Below, piece after piece: positions 52,333 through 62,118 of a stretch of 64,000 bases of DNA. The DNA is from G965216255 sp965216255 (GTDB lineage: Bacteria; Bacteroidota; Rhodothermia; Rhodothermales; Bin80). The notes under the pieces are model-generated. The model had not been told where the DNA came from and did no database searches. It saw only the letters and a list, made by a program, of their open reading frames with translations. The translations under genes were made by a program, and so were the position numbers. Within the stretch, counting starts at the first letter, position 1. Each line of letters opens with the position of its first letter. Where the stretch lies: contig OZ244148.1 of NCBI GenBank assembly GCA_965216255.1, positions 3,038,001 through 3,102,000 on the forward strand. The letters are read 5' to 3'.

Positions 52333-54924
52333 TTAATACTCGCCATTGTCCGCGGCGTTTTTGTTGGGCAGCAGCGTCTCAGAAGCGGGCTCACGGTGGT
52401 TGTATGAAGTGCTCATCACGCGGCCATACGCCCCGGCCACACCAACTAGCAGTACGTCGCCTTCTTCCGTTGCGGGCAGTCTGCGGCCGCGGCCCAAAAT
52501 GTCGCCCGTTTCGCATATTGGCCCCACAATATCGGCGGTTAGGATCTTTGGCGCACCCAGGCGTGTCAGGTTGACGATAGGGTGGTGAGAGCCGTAGAGT
52601 GCAGGTCTAATGAGAGAATTCATGCCCGTCTCGACGCCTACGTAGCATTGAGTCCCTTTCCTTTTTACCTGTGTTACACGTGCCAGGAGCACGCCGGCTT
52701 CCGCAACCAGATACCTGCCGGGCTCCATCCACAACTCGAGTCCTGGATGTGCTTTCCTAAATCGGGCGAGGCTGTTGCCAAGCGTATCGAGGTTTAGCGG
52801 GAGCGTACCAGGACGTTCCGGTACACCGAGGCCGCCACCGATGTTAATGAGGCGTACATCCGGAAAACGGTCAATCAGCGAGCTAAGAAAAAAGGCTATT
52901 TCGGACCAGGTCTCGGGAGTTAGAATCCCGCTGCCCACATGCGCATGAAAGCCTATGATACGTGTTCCAAGGGCGCGGGCCTTGGCGCCGAGCCGCGGCA
53001 GTGCGTCCGGAGATATGCCGAATTTGGATTGGGCTCCCGCCGTCCGCACGTGTCTGTGGTGGCCGTGTCCGCGGCCCGGATCCACTCGCACGATGACATC
53101 CCTGGCCGCGAACGTGTCTGGCCAGAGCTCAAGCGGCCGAATACTGTCTAGCGTCACGTAGCCGGCCTGCGCGAAGCCTGACTCGAATTCTTCCCGCGGA
53201 GCAAAATTCGGGGTAAAGAGAATCCGCTCGGACTCAAGGCGCGGGAAAATCGCACGAAGATATTCCAGCTCGCCGGGTGATACGCACTCGAACCCCAGTC
53301 CGACGCTGTGGAAAACACGCAGGACATCGGCATGCGCACAGGCCTTCATGGCGTAAAATGAGCGGTCAACAGTATCCAGTTTCTGCAGCCGCGATGCGCT
53401 CTCATACAATGTGGCAGCATCGTAGACGTATCGGGGCGTTTCCAAGGCAAGCAGGTCGTCGCGGCGCGCGTGCCACCATGGCAGTGAGGCAGCGGGTGTG
53501 TCGACCTCGAATAATTTCCGGTAGGTTGCGCCGAAAGGATCGTGGGCGCCGATGGCCGCAAATACCTGGGCATGCAGCTTCGTAACCAGTCGTAGCGCGC
53601 GCGGCTCCTCCACCACAAAAGTGAAATTGAGATCGCTCGCTGCCTGGGTCACCAGCAGCACTTGCTGCTCATCCAGTACCTCGAGTGCCGGCCCGAGTTC
53701 ATGTAGTACGCTGCGAAGCTGGCGGCCCACAAGGCTTACGGCCGCGCACGGCCCGATCAGCCGCGCACGGCAGAAGCTGCCTAGCGTGCTAAGGACAGCG
53801 TTGAGCGTATTGGATTCAGGCTCGGCGCCATGGATGGGGTCAATGGAGACGGTCACATTGGTCTCCGAGGTAGCCACCAGGCCAATAGATAGGCCATACC
53901 GCTCGAATACGGTAAAGGCCCGGGAGAGAAAGCCTACCTGGTGCCACATCTGTGGGGTCTCTAGCGCAATAAGCGTCAAGCCGGCGCGCATGGAAATGGC
54001 CTTGATCTGGGCGCCGTGACCGTGCACATGGGCGGCGATTTCCGTTCCCTCAATTCCCGGTGCATCCGTGCAGCGCAGATACAGCGGTATGTGCTGGTCC
54101 CGCAAGGGCCGCAGACAATGCGGATGCAGTACCTCTGCACCTGTACTGGCAAGCTCCTGCGCCTCGTCATAGTCCAAATAGCGCAGCAGGCGTGCGGATG
54201 GAATAAGACGCGGGTCGGCCGTAAACATGCCCGGGACATCCGTCCATATTTCGAGGCGCAGGGCTTGAAGTTTTGCCGCAAAGCAAGCCGCTGACGTATC
54301 GGAGCCTCCCCAGCCCATAAGTACCGTTTGCCCCTGATCGTTGCCGGCGATAAATCCTTGAGTTACAGCCACACCACTCCCCGCTAGTGTGCGCTGAAGC
54401 TCTGAATCGGGTTCGAAGCTACATGTGGCCGCCAGGTAGCGCCGATGTGGAATCATGCGGGGCTCTTCTACGGCTCTGAGTAACGTGCGCGCATCCAGCC
54501 AGGTGACTTCAATTCCTTGCTTTTGCAGATAGGCTGCCCCGAGTGTCGTCAACATGAGCTCGCCAATTGCCAGCACGCGAGCCTGGGTCGCCGGACTGGA
54601 TTCCGCCGTCAAGCTGATGCCAAGCGACAACCGCTCCAATTCCTGAAAATATGGCGAGAGTAGATCTCTTCCGTTCAGGTCCAGACATTTTGCCAAGTCG
54701 AGGTGCTGTTCCCGTATCCAATCATTTTCCGAACTTCCGTCGCCGCCAGTGACGGCACGAATCAGGGCTTCGAGTCGACGCGAAACATGACCGAGCGCGG
54801 AAAAGACAACGAATGGGCGCTCCCCACGTGCCTGACACTGCCGGACAATGCTAGCAATCGTCTGCCACTGTGTGAGCGTGGTCACACTTGTGCCGCCGAA
54901 TTTGAGTACAACCCAGGAATCCAC
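52333..54924 (-). CDS. lysC-lysA: Bifunctional aspartate kinase / diaminopimelate decarboxylase
   Basis: An 863-residue fusion joining the first and last enzymes of lysine synthesis. The kinase (about 1-285) has VVLKFGGTSV, the MGWGGSDTSAACFAAKL substrate loop and EIWTDVPGMFTADPR. ACT regulatory domains follow (about 310-460, FERYGLSIGLVATSETNVTVSID). The decarboxylase (about 485-863) has the PLP lysine in SFYAMKAC, FHAHVGSG, NIGGGLGVPE, EPGRYLVAEAG, CETGD and the C-terminal GAYGRVMSTSYN. The start is GTG at 54924. Similar fusions are known in Xanthomonadales and some Bacteroidota; feedback by lysine through the ACT domains is likely. Confidence 0.95.
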   Translation of the reverse strand: MDSWVVLKFGGTSVTTLTQWQTIASIVRQCQARGERPFVVFSALGHVSRRLEALIRAVTGGDGSSENDWIREQHLDLAKCLDLNGRDLLSPYFQELERLSLGISLTAESSPATQARVLAIGELMLTTLGAAYLQKQGIEVTWLDARTLLRAVEEPRMIPHRRYLAATCSFEPDSELQRTLAGSGVAVTQGFIAGNDQGQTVLMGWGGSDTSAACFAAKLQALRLEIWTDVPGMFTADPRLIPSARLLRYLDYDEAQELASTGAEVLHPHCLRPLRDQHIPLYLRCTDAPGIEGTEIAAHVHGHGAQIKAISMRAGLTLIALETPQMWHQVGFLSRAFTVFERYGLSIGLVATSETNVTVSIDPIHGAEPESNTLNAVLSTLGSFCRARLIGPCAAVSLVGRQLRSVLHELGPALEVLDEQQVLLVTQAASDLNFTFVVEEPRALRLVTKLHAQVFAAIGAHDPFGATYRKLFEVDTPAASLPWWHARRDDLLALETPRYVYDAATLYESASRLQKLDTVDRSFYAMKACAHADVLRVFHSVGLGFECVSPGELEYLRAIFPRLESERILFTPNFAPREEFESGFAQAGYVTLDSIRPLELWPDTFAARDVIVRVDPGRGHGHHRHVRTAGAQSKFGISPDALPRLGAKARALGTRIIGFHAHVGSGILTPETWSEIAFFLSSLIDRFPDVRLINIGGGLGVPERPGTLPLNLDTLGNSLARFRKAHPGLELWMEPGRYLVAEAGVLLARVTQVKRKGTQCYVGVETGMNSLIRPALYGSHHPIVNLTRLGAPKILTADIVGPICETGDILGRGRRLPATEEGDVLLVGVAGAYGRVMSTSYNHREPASETLLPNKNAADNGEY

Positions 54925-54970
54925 GATGGGCAGACATTATTTTGGCTTTGGCACGAAACCGGTTAGCGCG

Positions 54971-55606
54971 ATGCTGCTCGAAGATGCATGGACCCTACTA
55001 AAGGAAAAGGTTTTCCAAACCCCATCAACGCCGACTTTGTTCAATCCTTACAGGGACGTTCATCCCGTCTATGATCGGCGCGGCGCCGCACAACTGCGAC
55101 AGCGCAACCTGCGAAATTATCTCGAATGCTACGCGGTGCGTCCCGATGTCTTCCTTCTGGCAGAGGCGCCTGGGCCCTGGGGGTGCAGGTTTTCGGGTGT
55201 CCCGCTGGTTTCCGAATCGCAGCTTGCTGACCCTGAATTTCCGGTAACCGGGAAGGCGACAAGCGTTGCCGCAGAGCCTTTTTCGGAGTATAGTGCCCGC
55301 ATCTACTGGAAGACGCTGCAGCCGTGGTTTCCGTGTTTCTTTACCTGGAATACGGTACCCTACCATCCGCATCATGAAGGTCGGCCCCTGTCCATACGCG
55401 CGCCGACTGCACGGGAAGTGTCCGCATCAACGGATGTTGTGGCAGGGCTCTTGCAACTTATGCAGCCCCGCCTGACACTTGCGATTGGGCGCAAGGCGGA
55501 GCGGGCACTCCGACTGGTGGGTATAGAGGCCACCTACATTCGGCACCCGTCCCAGGGCGGTGCGAAGCAGTTCGCCTCAGGCATAATAGCCGCGCTCTCG
55601 GCGTGA
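54971..55606 (+). CDS. Uracil-DNA glycosylase family protein
   Basis: A 211-residue protein (from the ATG at 54971; an ATG at 54926 would add 15 residues and abut the divergent lysC-lysA start). Superfamily motifs are LLAEAPGPWGCRFSGVPLVSE (catalytic-loop region), WNTVPYHPH, LTLAIGRKAERAL and IRHPSQGGAKQFASG (the HPS leucine-loop-like motif). No iron-sulfur cysteines are seen, so it is not the family 4 type. It removes uracil from DNA in base-excision repair. The stop overlaps the upstream edge of the WYL regulator region, with about 65 bases to that start. Confidence 0.85.
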   Translation: MLLEDAWTLLKEKVFQTPSTPTLFNPYRDVHPVYDRRGAAQLRQRNLRNYLECYAVRPDVFLLAEAPGPWGCRFSGVPLVSESQLADPEFPVTGKATSVAAEPFSEYSARIYWKTLQPWFPCFFTWNTVPYHPHHEGRPLSIRAPTAREVSASTDVVAGLLQLMQPRLTLAIGRKAERALRLVGIEATYIRHPSQGGAKQFASGIIAALSA

Positions 55607-55671
55607 GTTGCACCTGGCCGGCGTCCTTTGTTCCTTGGAGGGATGTTACTGGTTTCTGCCGGCATGAATTC

Positions 55672-56613
55672 ATGAACATGCATAGGCGGCGCTTGGCCAT
55701 TGTGCCGGAACTGGAAAAGGATGGGTGGCACCGTGCGGCCGATCTGGCCAGCCGCCTTGGCGTCAGCACGCGCACTATTTATCGGGACCTGGCCGCGTTG
55801 CAGCACGAGGGCCTTCCGATTGTGGCCGTACCGGGCAGGGGGTATCGGCTAAGTGAGGACTTCTTATTGCCCCCGGTTACCCTGACGGCGGACGAAGCCG
55901 TGGTGCTGCTGCGGAGCGCCAGCGCGGCGGAGGACAGGCTGGGCGTGATCCACCAGGCGGCAGCACTTTCGGTCAGGGCGAAGCTCACGGCCGCACTGCC
56001 GGAGCGGCTGCGCGCCGAGGCACTGACGCTTCAGGCTGCCTTGCAACTGGTTCCCATCAACCTCTTTGATGACCCGGCTGAACAGGCTGGCATTGAAATC
56101 CTCCGACGCGCCCTGGCGGAGCGCCGCGTCATCGGCTGCACACTGCGCGGTGGTTGTGCCAAAGCTCTTGAACCGTACGCATTAAGCCACGTTGCAGGTG
56201 CCTGGAAGCTCATAGGCCTGGATCGTGCGGACGGAGTCGTACGCCATTATCATGTCGGCGACATGACGGAGCTCCGACTTTTTGTCGACAATTTTGAGAG
56301 ACCGCAGGCATACTGTCCGACGCGAGAAACGGGACGGGCGAACCTCGATATCACGGTGCACGTACGGTTTCGGTACCCGGCGGCGTATTGGGTTAAGCAG
56401 GTGCCATCGCCCCATGTGGTGTCCATGGAAGACGTCACCGACGGGCTTCTTCTCGTGCTTAGGGTTGAGCGGGAGGCGGCGCTCATGCCCTGGCTGCTAG
56501 GATGGGGTGCGCATGCGCATGTGCTCTCTCCGCTTTCCTTGCAGCGCCGCTTGGCGGCGGAAGCCTCCGCCGTCGCCGAGCGGTACAAGGGGTCACCGTC
56601 CTTTCTTCCATAG
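55672..56613 (+). CDS. WYL-domain transcriptional regulator (DeoR/YafY type)
   Basis: A 313-residue regulator. An N-terminal winged helix-turn-helix (about 15-60, HRAADLASRLGVSTRTIYRDLAALQ) is followed by a linker (VTLTADEAVVLLRSA) and a WYL-type ligand domain (about 140-230: GCTLRGGCAKALEPYALSHVAGAWKLIG, where the usual W-Y-L region reads as A-W-K-L), then a WCX C-terminal domain. Such proteins sense small ligands or nucleic acids and often control DNA-damage responses; the nearby glycosylase and rarA genes fit that, but this is inference. The start ATG at 55672 is the first good one after the glycosylase gene. Confidence 0.88.
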   Translation: MNMHRRRLAIVPELEKDGWHRAADLASRLGVSTRTIYRDLAALQHEGLPIVAVPGRGYRLSEDFLLPPVTLTADEAVVLLRSASAAEDRLGVIHQAAALSVRAKLTAALPERLRAEALTLQAALQLVPINLFDDPAEQAGIEILRRALAERRVIGCTLRGGCAKALEPYALSHVAGAWKLIGLDRADGVVRHYHVGDMTELRLFVDNFERPQAYCPTRETGRANLDITVHVRFRYPAAYWVKQVPSPHVVSMEDVTDGLLLVLRVEREAALMPWLLGWGAHAHVLSPLSLQRRLAAEASAVAERYKGSPSFLP

Positions 56614-56628
56614 TGCCCGGTTCAGTAC

Positions 56629-57990
56629 ATGCCCGACCTTTTCGCCGAATCCGTAGCGCGCCACAGGTCCCGCGCCGCGCCACTTGCCGAGCGGATGCGC
56701 CCGCAGGATCTCAGCGAGTTTGTCGGGCAGGGCCACGTGCTGGGGCCGGGCAAGCTGCTGCGACGCGCGATTGAATCGGATAGCGTTCAATCGCTGATTC
56801 TGTACGGACCGCCCGGCACGGGGAAGACGACGCTGGCGCGTATCATCGCGCGTACCACGGCGGCACGCTTCGCAACCCTGAATGCCGTGCTCTCCGGCGT
56901 AAAGCAGCTCCGCGGCGCAGCAGAAGAGGCAAAGCACCTCCTGGGTATGCACGGGCAGCGCACGATCCTCTTTATTGATGAGGTGCACCGCTTCAACAAG
57001 GCCCAACAGGATGCGCTCTTGCCAAGTGTGGAAAGCGGGACCATAATTTTCATCGGTGCCACGACGGAGAATCCTTACTTCGAGGTCATAAAGGCCTTGG
57101 TAAGCCGCTCGCGCGTGTTTGAACTGCGTCCGCTCCAAGCGGCGGACCTGGAGCAGCTGGCCGGCCGTGCCCTTTCGGACGCTCGCGGCTACGGGAATCG
57201 GCGCGTAACATTGCAGAAGGAGGCGTTGGATCATCTGGTTCGGACGGCAGGCGGCGATGCGCGGTCGCTGCTCAATGCCCTTGAGCTTGCGATGGAAACC
57301 ACGCCGGCCGGAGAAGACGGCGCGGTGCAGATTACTCTTGCCGTAGCCGAAGACAGCATCCAGCGGCGTGCCGTTCTGTATGACAGGGAAGGTGACGCGC
57401 ACTATGATACCATCAGCGCCTTCATAAAGAGTCTACGGGGCAGCGACCCGGATGCCGCGCTATACTGGATGGCGCGCATGGTGTACGCCGGAGAAGATCC
57501 GCGATTTATTGTGCGCCGGATGCTCATCTTTGCCGCGGAGGACATTGGTCTGGCCGATCCACAGGCCCTGCAGCTGGCCGCGAGCACGGCGCAGGCGTTC
57601 GAGTACGTGGGCATGCCGGAAGGCCAATACCTGCTTTCGGAGTGCTGCCTATATTTGGCGACCGCCCCCAAGAGCAACAGCGCGAAGGCATACTTTGGTG
57701 CCCTGCGGCATGTGGAAACCGAGCAGGGCGGCGGCGTGCCCGATGCCATAAAGGATGCCTCACGAGACGGCAAAGGGCTGGGGCATGGAATGCAGTACCG
57801 CTACCCGCATGACTACGCGGACCACTACGTTCCGGCTCAGTATCTTCCCTCCGAAATGGAGGGGGCCTACTTCTACCAGCCGGGTGAGCTCGGCTACGAA
57901 AGAATCATTCGTGACCGCATGGTTGCCATGCAAAAACGGGACGCGGCGACGGATCTTCGCAAGAGGCAGCGGCACTACGGGGCGCAATAG
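56629..57990 (+). CDS. rarA: Replication-associated recombination protein A
   Basis: A 453-residue clamp-loader-like AAA+ ATPase of the MgsA/RarA/WRNIP1 family, acting at stalled replication forks. Walker A YGPPGTGKTTLARI lies near residue 63, Walker B LFIDEVHRFNKAQQD near 110, with sensor 1 GATTENP. The C-terminal half has the tetramer region (RMLIFAAEDIGLADPQALQLA) and the closing segment VPAQYLPSEMEGAYFYQPGELG. It lies 15 bases after the WYL regulator, on the same strand. Confidence 0.95.
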   Translation: MPDLFAESVARHRSRAAPLAERMRPQDLSEFVGQGHVLGPGKLLRRAIESDSVQSLILYGPPGTGKTTLARIIARTTAARFATLNAVLSGVKQLRGAAEEAKHLLGMHGQRTILFIDEVHRFNKAQQDALLPSVESGTIIFIGATTENPYFEVIKALVSRSRVFELRPLQAADLEQLAGRALSDARGYGNRRVTLQKEALDHLVRTAGGDARSLLNALELAMETTPAGEDGAVQITLAVAEDSIQRRAVLYDREGDAHYDTISAFIKSLRGSDPDAALYWMARMVYAGEDPRFIVRRMLIFAAEDIGLADPQALQLAASTAQAFEYVGMPEGQYLLSECCLYLATAPKSNSAKAYFGALRHVETEQGGGVPDAIKDASRDGKGLGHGMQYRYPHDYADHYVPAQYLPSEMEGAYFYQPGELGYERIIRDRMVAMQKRDAATDLRKRQRHYGAQ

Positions 57991-58004
57991 TCTTAGAAAA
58001 GGGT

Positions 58005-58595
58005 ATGCAACGCTGGCTTCGGTTCGCAGACCAGGTCGATCGGCTGAATGAACGCGTCGGCCGCCTAATGTGGGGCCTGACGCTGCTAATGGTGCTCGTG
58101 GGGGCCTACAATGCGATTGTGAGATACCTTGCGGGATTTTCCCGCATTCATGCCGAGACAGCGACGGGTCTTGATCTTGTGCTGCGGCCCGTTGGTGAGT
58201 TGGCCCTGGTGCTAAGCTCCAACATGTTTATTGAAATGCAGTGGTATCTCTTTAGCTTGGTCTTCTTGCTGGGCGCCGCATACGGCCTGCGTACTGGCGC
58301 CCATGTGCGCGTGGATGTACTCTACCAAAGACTTTCCGCGCGCGGGAAGGCATGGATTGACGTCATTGGCGCCGCAGCCTTTCTCGTGCCGTTCTGCGTG
58401 CTGATGGTCTTGGCTTCCTGGCCCTTCGTTATAGAATCGTGGGCGGTACTCGAGACCTCTCCCGACCCCGGCGGACTTCCGCGCTATCCTCTGCTAACGG
58501 TGATCCCGGTCGCGTTTGTGCTTCTTGGGTTGCAGGGGCTGGCGCAGATTGTCCGCGGTGTGTACGCCCTTCGCTCGGCCGTTCAGGAAGGCTGA
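58005..58595 (+). CDS. dctQ: TRAP transporter small permease subunit
   Basis: A 196-residue inner-membrane protein with four membrane helices (about 24-42, 78-105, 128-150 and 165-185). The AETATGLDLVLR and MQWYLFSLVFLLGAAYGLRTGAHVRVDVLY segments are typical of DctQ. It binds the large permease DctM; transport of a small organic acid is driven by the sodium gradient. It starts 14 bases after rarA. The large permease follows 25 bases later. Confidence 0.92.
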   Translation: MQRWLRFADQVDRLNERVGRLMWGLTLLMVLVGAYNAIVRYLAGFSRIHAETATGLDLVLRPVGELALVLSSNMFIEMQWYLFSLVFLLGAAYGLRTGAHVRVDVLYQRLSARGKAWIDVIGAAAFLVPFCVLMVLASWPFVIESWAVLETSPDPGGLPRYPLLTVIPVAFVLLGLQGLAQIVRGVYALRSAVQEG

Positions 58596-58620
58596 CGTAC
58601 GCTAATGTGAGGCCGCTGCT

Positions 58621-59967
58621 ATGGGTTACGAATGGCTTGCGCCACTAATGTTTGCGGCGGCACTCCTGTTCATCTTTTCCGGGTATCCGGTGGCCTTTTC
58701 GCTGGGCGGGGTATCGATTGTTTTTGCCGCCATTGGGGTTTCCGTCGGGTACTTTGACTGGCGCCTCATGCTCGCCTTGCCTGACCGCCTCTTCGGCATC
58801 ATGTCAAACTACGTGCTCCTGGCAGTGCCATTCTTCATTTTCATGGGCACAATGCTGGCAAAGAGCGGGCTGGCGGAAGATCTGCTTAAGACCATTGGGC
58901 TGGTCTTTGGGCCTGTCCGGGGCGGTCTTGCCCTTGCTGTTGTGTTCGTCGGTGCACTCCTGGCAGCGGCAACCGGCGTAGTGGGCGCCTCGGTGGTCGC
59001 CATGGGCATGATATCGCTACCCGTGATGCTGCGCTACGGGTACTCAAAAGAGCTTGCAACTGGTATAATCACTGCAAGCGGCACCCTGGGTCAGATCATA
59101 CCGCCGAGCGTCGTCCTTGTAGTGCTGGCCGACCAGTTAGGCATATCCGTTGGACACTTGTTCATCGGGGCCTTGGTGCCGGGCGCAATTTTAGCAGGGC
59201 TATACGCCGTTTACGCGGCGGGAGTCGCGCTGCTGCGGCCCACGGCAGCACCGGCCCTGCCCTCTGCGGACCGGGATGTCGGCTCGGCAGAACTCGTGCG
59301 CCGCATTATTCTTGTAATGTTCCCGCCCCTGATTCTGATCATAGTGGTGCTCGGGAGCATCTTCGCCGGGATTGCCACCCCGACGGAATCTGGAGCGCTG
59401 GGGGCGGTAGGCGCCATACTGTTGGCAGCATTAAATCGGCGCCTTACCCGTCAGGCCCTGCGCAAAACCATGGAGGAGACGGCGAAGCTTACCACCATGG
59501 TTCTGCTTCTTTTGGTTGGTTCCACGGCCTTTGCCCTTGTATTCCGTGGGCTTGACGGAGGCTTTTGGATAGAGGACATGCTCACCAACCTACCGGGTGG
59601 CGTCATTGGGTTTCTGATTGTCGCCAATCTTTCCATATTTGTACTGGGCTTCTTTATCGACTTCTTCGAAATAGCGTTTATCATTGTCCCGCTACTCATA
59701 GCGCCGGCGGCCCAACTCCTTGCCCCAATGCTAGGCGTGCCGGCAGCCGTTGCACTCGTTTGGTTCGGGGTCATGGTGGGAATGAACCTACAGACCTCTT
59801 TTCTTACACCCCCATTCGGCTTCGCCCTATTCTATCTGCGTGGCGTGGCACCCGAAGGTGTGAGGACAATGCATATTTATCGGGGAGTTGTGCCATTCAT
59901 CGGGATCCAACTCCTGGGTCTGCTCTTGCTCATCCTGTTTCCAGAGCTGGTGCTATGGGCACTCTGA
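58621..59967 (+). CDS. dctM: TRAP transporter large permease subunit
   Basis: A 448-residue protein with about 12 hydrophobic segments, normal for DctM. Family signs are ALPDRLFGIMSNYVLLAVPFFIFMG, LAAATGVVGASVVAMGMISLP, ITASGTLGQIIPPSVVLVVLADQLG, FAGIATPTESGALGAVGA and NLQTSFLTPPFGFALFYLRG (quoted pieces only). It carries the substrate and sodium. The third subunit is encoded convergently, ending 13 bases beyond its stop. Confidence 0.95.
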   Translation: MGYEWLAPLMFAAALLFIFSGYPVAFSLGGVSIVFAAIGVSVGYFDWRLMLALPDRLFGIMSNYVLLAVPFFIFMGTMLAKSGLAEDLLKTIGLVFGPVRGGLALAVVFVGALLAAATGVVGASVVAMGMISLPVMLRYGYSKELATGIITASGTLGQIIPPSVVLVVLADQLGISVGHLFIGALVPGAILAGLYAVYAAGVALLRPTAAPALPSADRDVGSAELVRRIILVMFPPLILIIVVLGSIFAGIATPTESGALGAVGAILLAALNRRLTRQALRKTMEETAKLTTMVLLLLVGSTAFALVFRGLDGGFWIEDMLTNLPGGVIGFLIVANLSIFVLGFFIDFFEIAFIIVPLLIAPAAQLLAPMLGVPAAVALVWFGVMVGMNLQTSFLTPPFGFALFYLRGVAPEGVRTMHIYRGVVPFIGIQLLGLLLLILFPELVLWAL

Positions 59968-59980
59968 TGCTCGTAGCACC

Positions 59981-61096
59981 CTATGAAAGGGAGCCCGCAG
60001 CACTGAAAGCGAAGGCGGCGTAACTCTGCTCGGCCGTAGCGAACCAGCGATTTGAGCGGCGGCGCCAATCCATGTAGTCTTCCATGATGGCTGCGTATGC
60101 GGCGTCGGAAGCTGGCTCCCGGACGAGTTCAGCGGAGATTCTGGCTGCTGCGGCCATCAGGTCTTGCGGAAAGGCCTGAAATGTGGTTCCGCCCGCAATC
60201 AGTCTTTCGAATGCTGCCGGATTCAATGCGTCGTAGCGTGCCAGCATATTCAGATTCGCCTCCCTGGCCGCAACCTCCAGGGCCTGCTGATACATGCTCG
60301 GCAGCTCGTCCCATGCCTGTCGATTTACAAAGAAAGAAAGGTTGGCACCCGGCTCCCACCACCCCGGGTAGTAATAGTAGCGGGCAACCTGAGCGAAACC
60401 AAGCTTCTCATCATCGTACGGGCCGACCCATTCTGCCGCATCGATCGTGCCCCGGTCCAGTGCCGGGTATATTTCTCCACCGGGAATCTGCTGAACGGTC
60501 ACGTCTAGCACTTCCATAACTCTTCCCCCCAGTCCCGGAATGCGCATTCTTAGGCCCTTCAAATCCGAGAGCGATCGTATTTCGCGCTTGAACCAGCCGC
60601 CCATCTGCACGCCTGTGTTACCGCCCGGGAAGTTGATGGTATTGAAATCGGCGAACAGGTTCCGCGTAAGACGCAGGCCGTTGCCGTGGTACATCCATGC
60701 ATTGAATTGCCGCGCCGACAGGCCAAACGGTACCGTGCAGTCAAATGCGAACGCCGGGTTCTTGCCAAGATAGTAGTAACTTGCCGTATGGCCCATCTGC
60801 ACCGTTGCCTTCTGTACGGAATCCAGGACGGAGAAGGCAGGCACCAGTTCGCCGCCGGGGTAGACCTGGATAACAAACCTTTCGTCCGTGAGCTGGCTCA
60901 CCCTGTTCGAAAGTACTACCGCTGCGGCGTAAATGGTATCCAGGGATCGCGAAAAGCTGGAAGCGAGGCGCCACCTGATCCTGCGCCCTCCGGCTTGCAC
61001 GGCCGGAGCATCCGTGGCGGTGCCTCCGCAGGCAGAAAATAATAGGCCTGCCGACGTTCCCGCAGCAGCCGACCGGAAAAAATCGCGGCGTTTCAT
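59981..61096 (-). CDS. TRAP transporter substrate-binding protein, TakP-like
   Basis: A 371-residue periplasmic binding protein. The leader has a twin-arginine-type RRDFFR followed by a lipobox-like LLFSAC, so it may be a Tat-exported lipoprotein. The segments MGHTASYYYLGKNPAFAFDC, PFGLSARQFNAWMYHGNG, NFPGGNTGVQMGGWF and GTIDAAEWVGPYDDEKLGF match the TakP group, which binds 2-oxo acids such as pyruvate or 2-oxobutyrate, and related lactate binders. It faces dctQ-dctM and ends 13 bases from dctM, an unusual convergent layout. Confidence 0.92.
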   Translation of the reverse strand: MKRRDFFRSAAAGTSAGLLFSACGGTATDAPAVQAGGRRIRWRLASSFSRSLDTIYAAAVVLSNRVSQLTDERFVIQVYPGGELVPAFSVLDSVQKATVQMGHTASYYYLGKNPAFAFDCTVPFGLSARQFNAWMYHGNGLRLTRNLFADFNTINFPGGNTGVQMGGWFKREIRSLSDLKGLRMRIPGLGGRVMEVLDVTVQQIPGGEIYPALDRGTIDAAEWVGPYDDEKLGFAQVARYYYYPGWWEPGANLSFFVNRQAWDELPSMYQQALEVAAREANLNMLARYDALNPAAFERLIAGGTTFQAFPQDLMAAAARISAELVREPASDAAYAAIMEDYMDWRRRSNRWFATAEQSYAAFAFSAAGSLS

Positions 61097-61136
61097 GAAT
61101 AAGCCTGGCGTCTGGGATGATCCCGTGCCTTCGGAC

Positions 61137-61856
61137 CTACCCCTTGGGTCTTAGCGGTCGCATGACGACTTCGGAGATCAGGTAGTTGTCGGGTCCTTCG
61201 AGGACATGGACTAGGGTTGCGGCAATGTCCTGGGGTTGCATCGGGAATGGAGCCCCTGTTGAGCTGGCCCTATTTCCAAAATCCGTGGCAACCGATCCCG
61301 GACAGATACTCGTCACTTTGATGCCAAAACCGCGGACTTCTTTCATTAGTGCTTCGCTAAAGCCCCGAAGCCCGAATTTCGTGGCGTTGTAGGCGCTGAG
61401 GTTTGGATTACCGACAAGCCCGGCGATGGATGCTATGTTGACAATATGGCCGCCGAAGCCGTGCCGGGTATTCTGGGCCTTCATGATCGGAACGGCCAAA
61501 CGTGTACAGTGGAAAACTCCGGTGAGGTTGGTATTAATCTGCGCCGCCCAATCTTGCACCGGAAGTGTATCAATAGTTCCAAATAGGCCGAGTCCTGCGT
61601 TGTTTGCGAGAATGTCAAGCCGGGCTCCATTGCGCATCACAGCACCAAAGGCTGCATGCACGTCCTCTTCGCTCGTTACGTCACATGCTACGGGTACAAA
61701 TGCATTGCCAAATTCGTCCTTTGCTTGGTCAAGTCTATCCAAGCTGCGTGCAAGTCCATATACCTGCGCATTGCGTCCCACCAATGCCCGCGCGATAGCA
61801 AGGCCAATGCCTTTGCTCGCGCCAGTTACGACGGCTACCTTTCCATTCAAGTTCAT
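61137..61856 (-). CDS. Short-chain dehydrogenase/reductase
   Basis: A 239-residue NAD(P)-dependent oxidoreductase. The cofactor motif TGASKGIGLAIARAL is at about residues 11-25, NNAGLGLFGTID near 83, the active-site region NIASIAGLVG near 135, and the catalytic YNATK near 154, then CPGSVATDF. I chose the ATG at 61856; the open frame extends to 61883 without family similarity. The substrate is unknown; members most like this reduce ketones or 3-oxoacyl compounds. It lies 40 bases upstream of the TRAP binding-protein gene on the same strand, so the two may be co-transcribed. Confidence 0.9.
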   Translation of the reverse strand: MNLNGKVAVVTGASKGIGLAIARALVGRNAQVYGLARSLDRLDQAKDEFGNAFVPVACDVTSEEDVHAAFGAVMRNGARLDILANNAGLGLFGTIDTLPVQDWAAQINTNLTGVFHCTRLAVPIMKAQNTRHGFGGHIVNIASIAGLVGNPNLSAYNATKFGLRGFSEALMKEVRGFGIKVTSICPGSVATDFGNRASSTGAPFPMQPQDIAATLVHVLEGPDNYLISEVVMRPLRPKG

Positions 61857-62118
61857 GCCTGTCTCACTGCGTGCAAAAGACACAGTATACCGCTAATTGG
61901 TGGTACTGTTTTGTCCAGCTTCCGGTATCACAAGGACATTAATCGCTTCGAGGCCGCCGGCTTCCGCCCCTGCTGCGTGCGTATATTCTTGCAGGCCGAT
62001 GCCCGCGCAACCCGAAACACCATGTCCACCATGGGGGCGGGTCGAATTGGGCGCTTCTTGATACAGTTGTGCCGCGAGCCGAGACGGCCTCGCTGAGGTT
62101 GAATCAGATCCATAGCCC

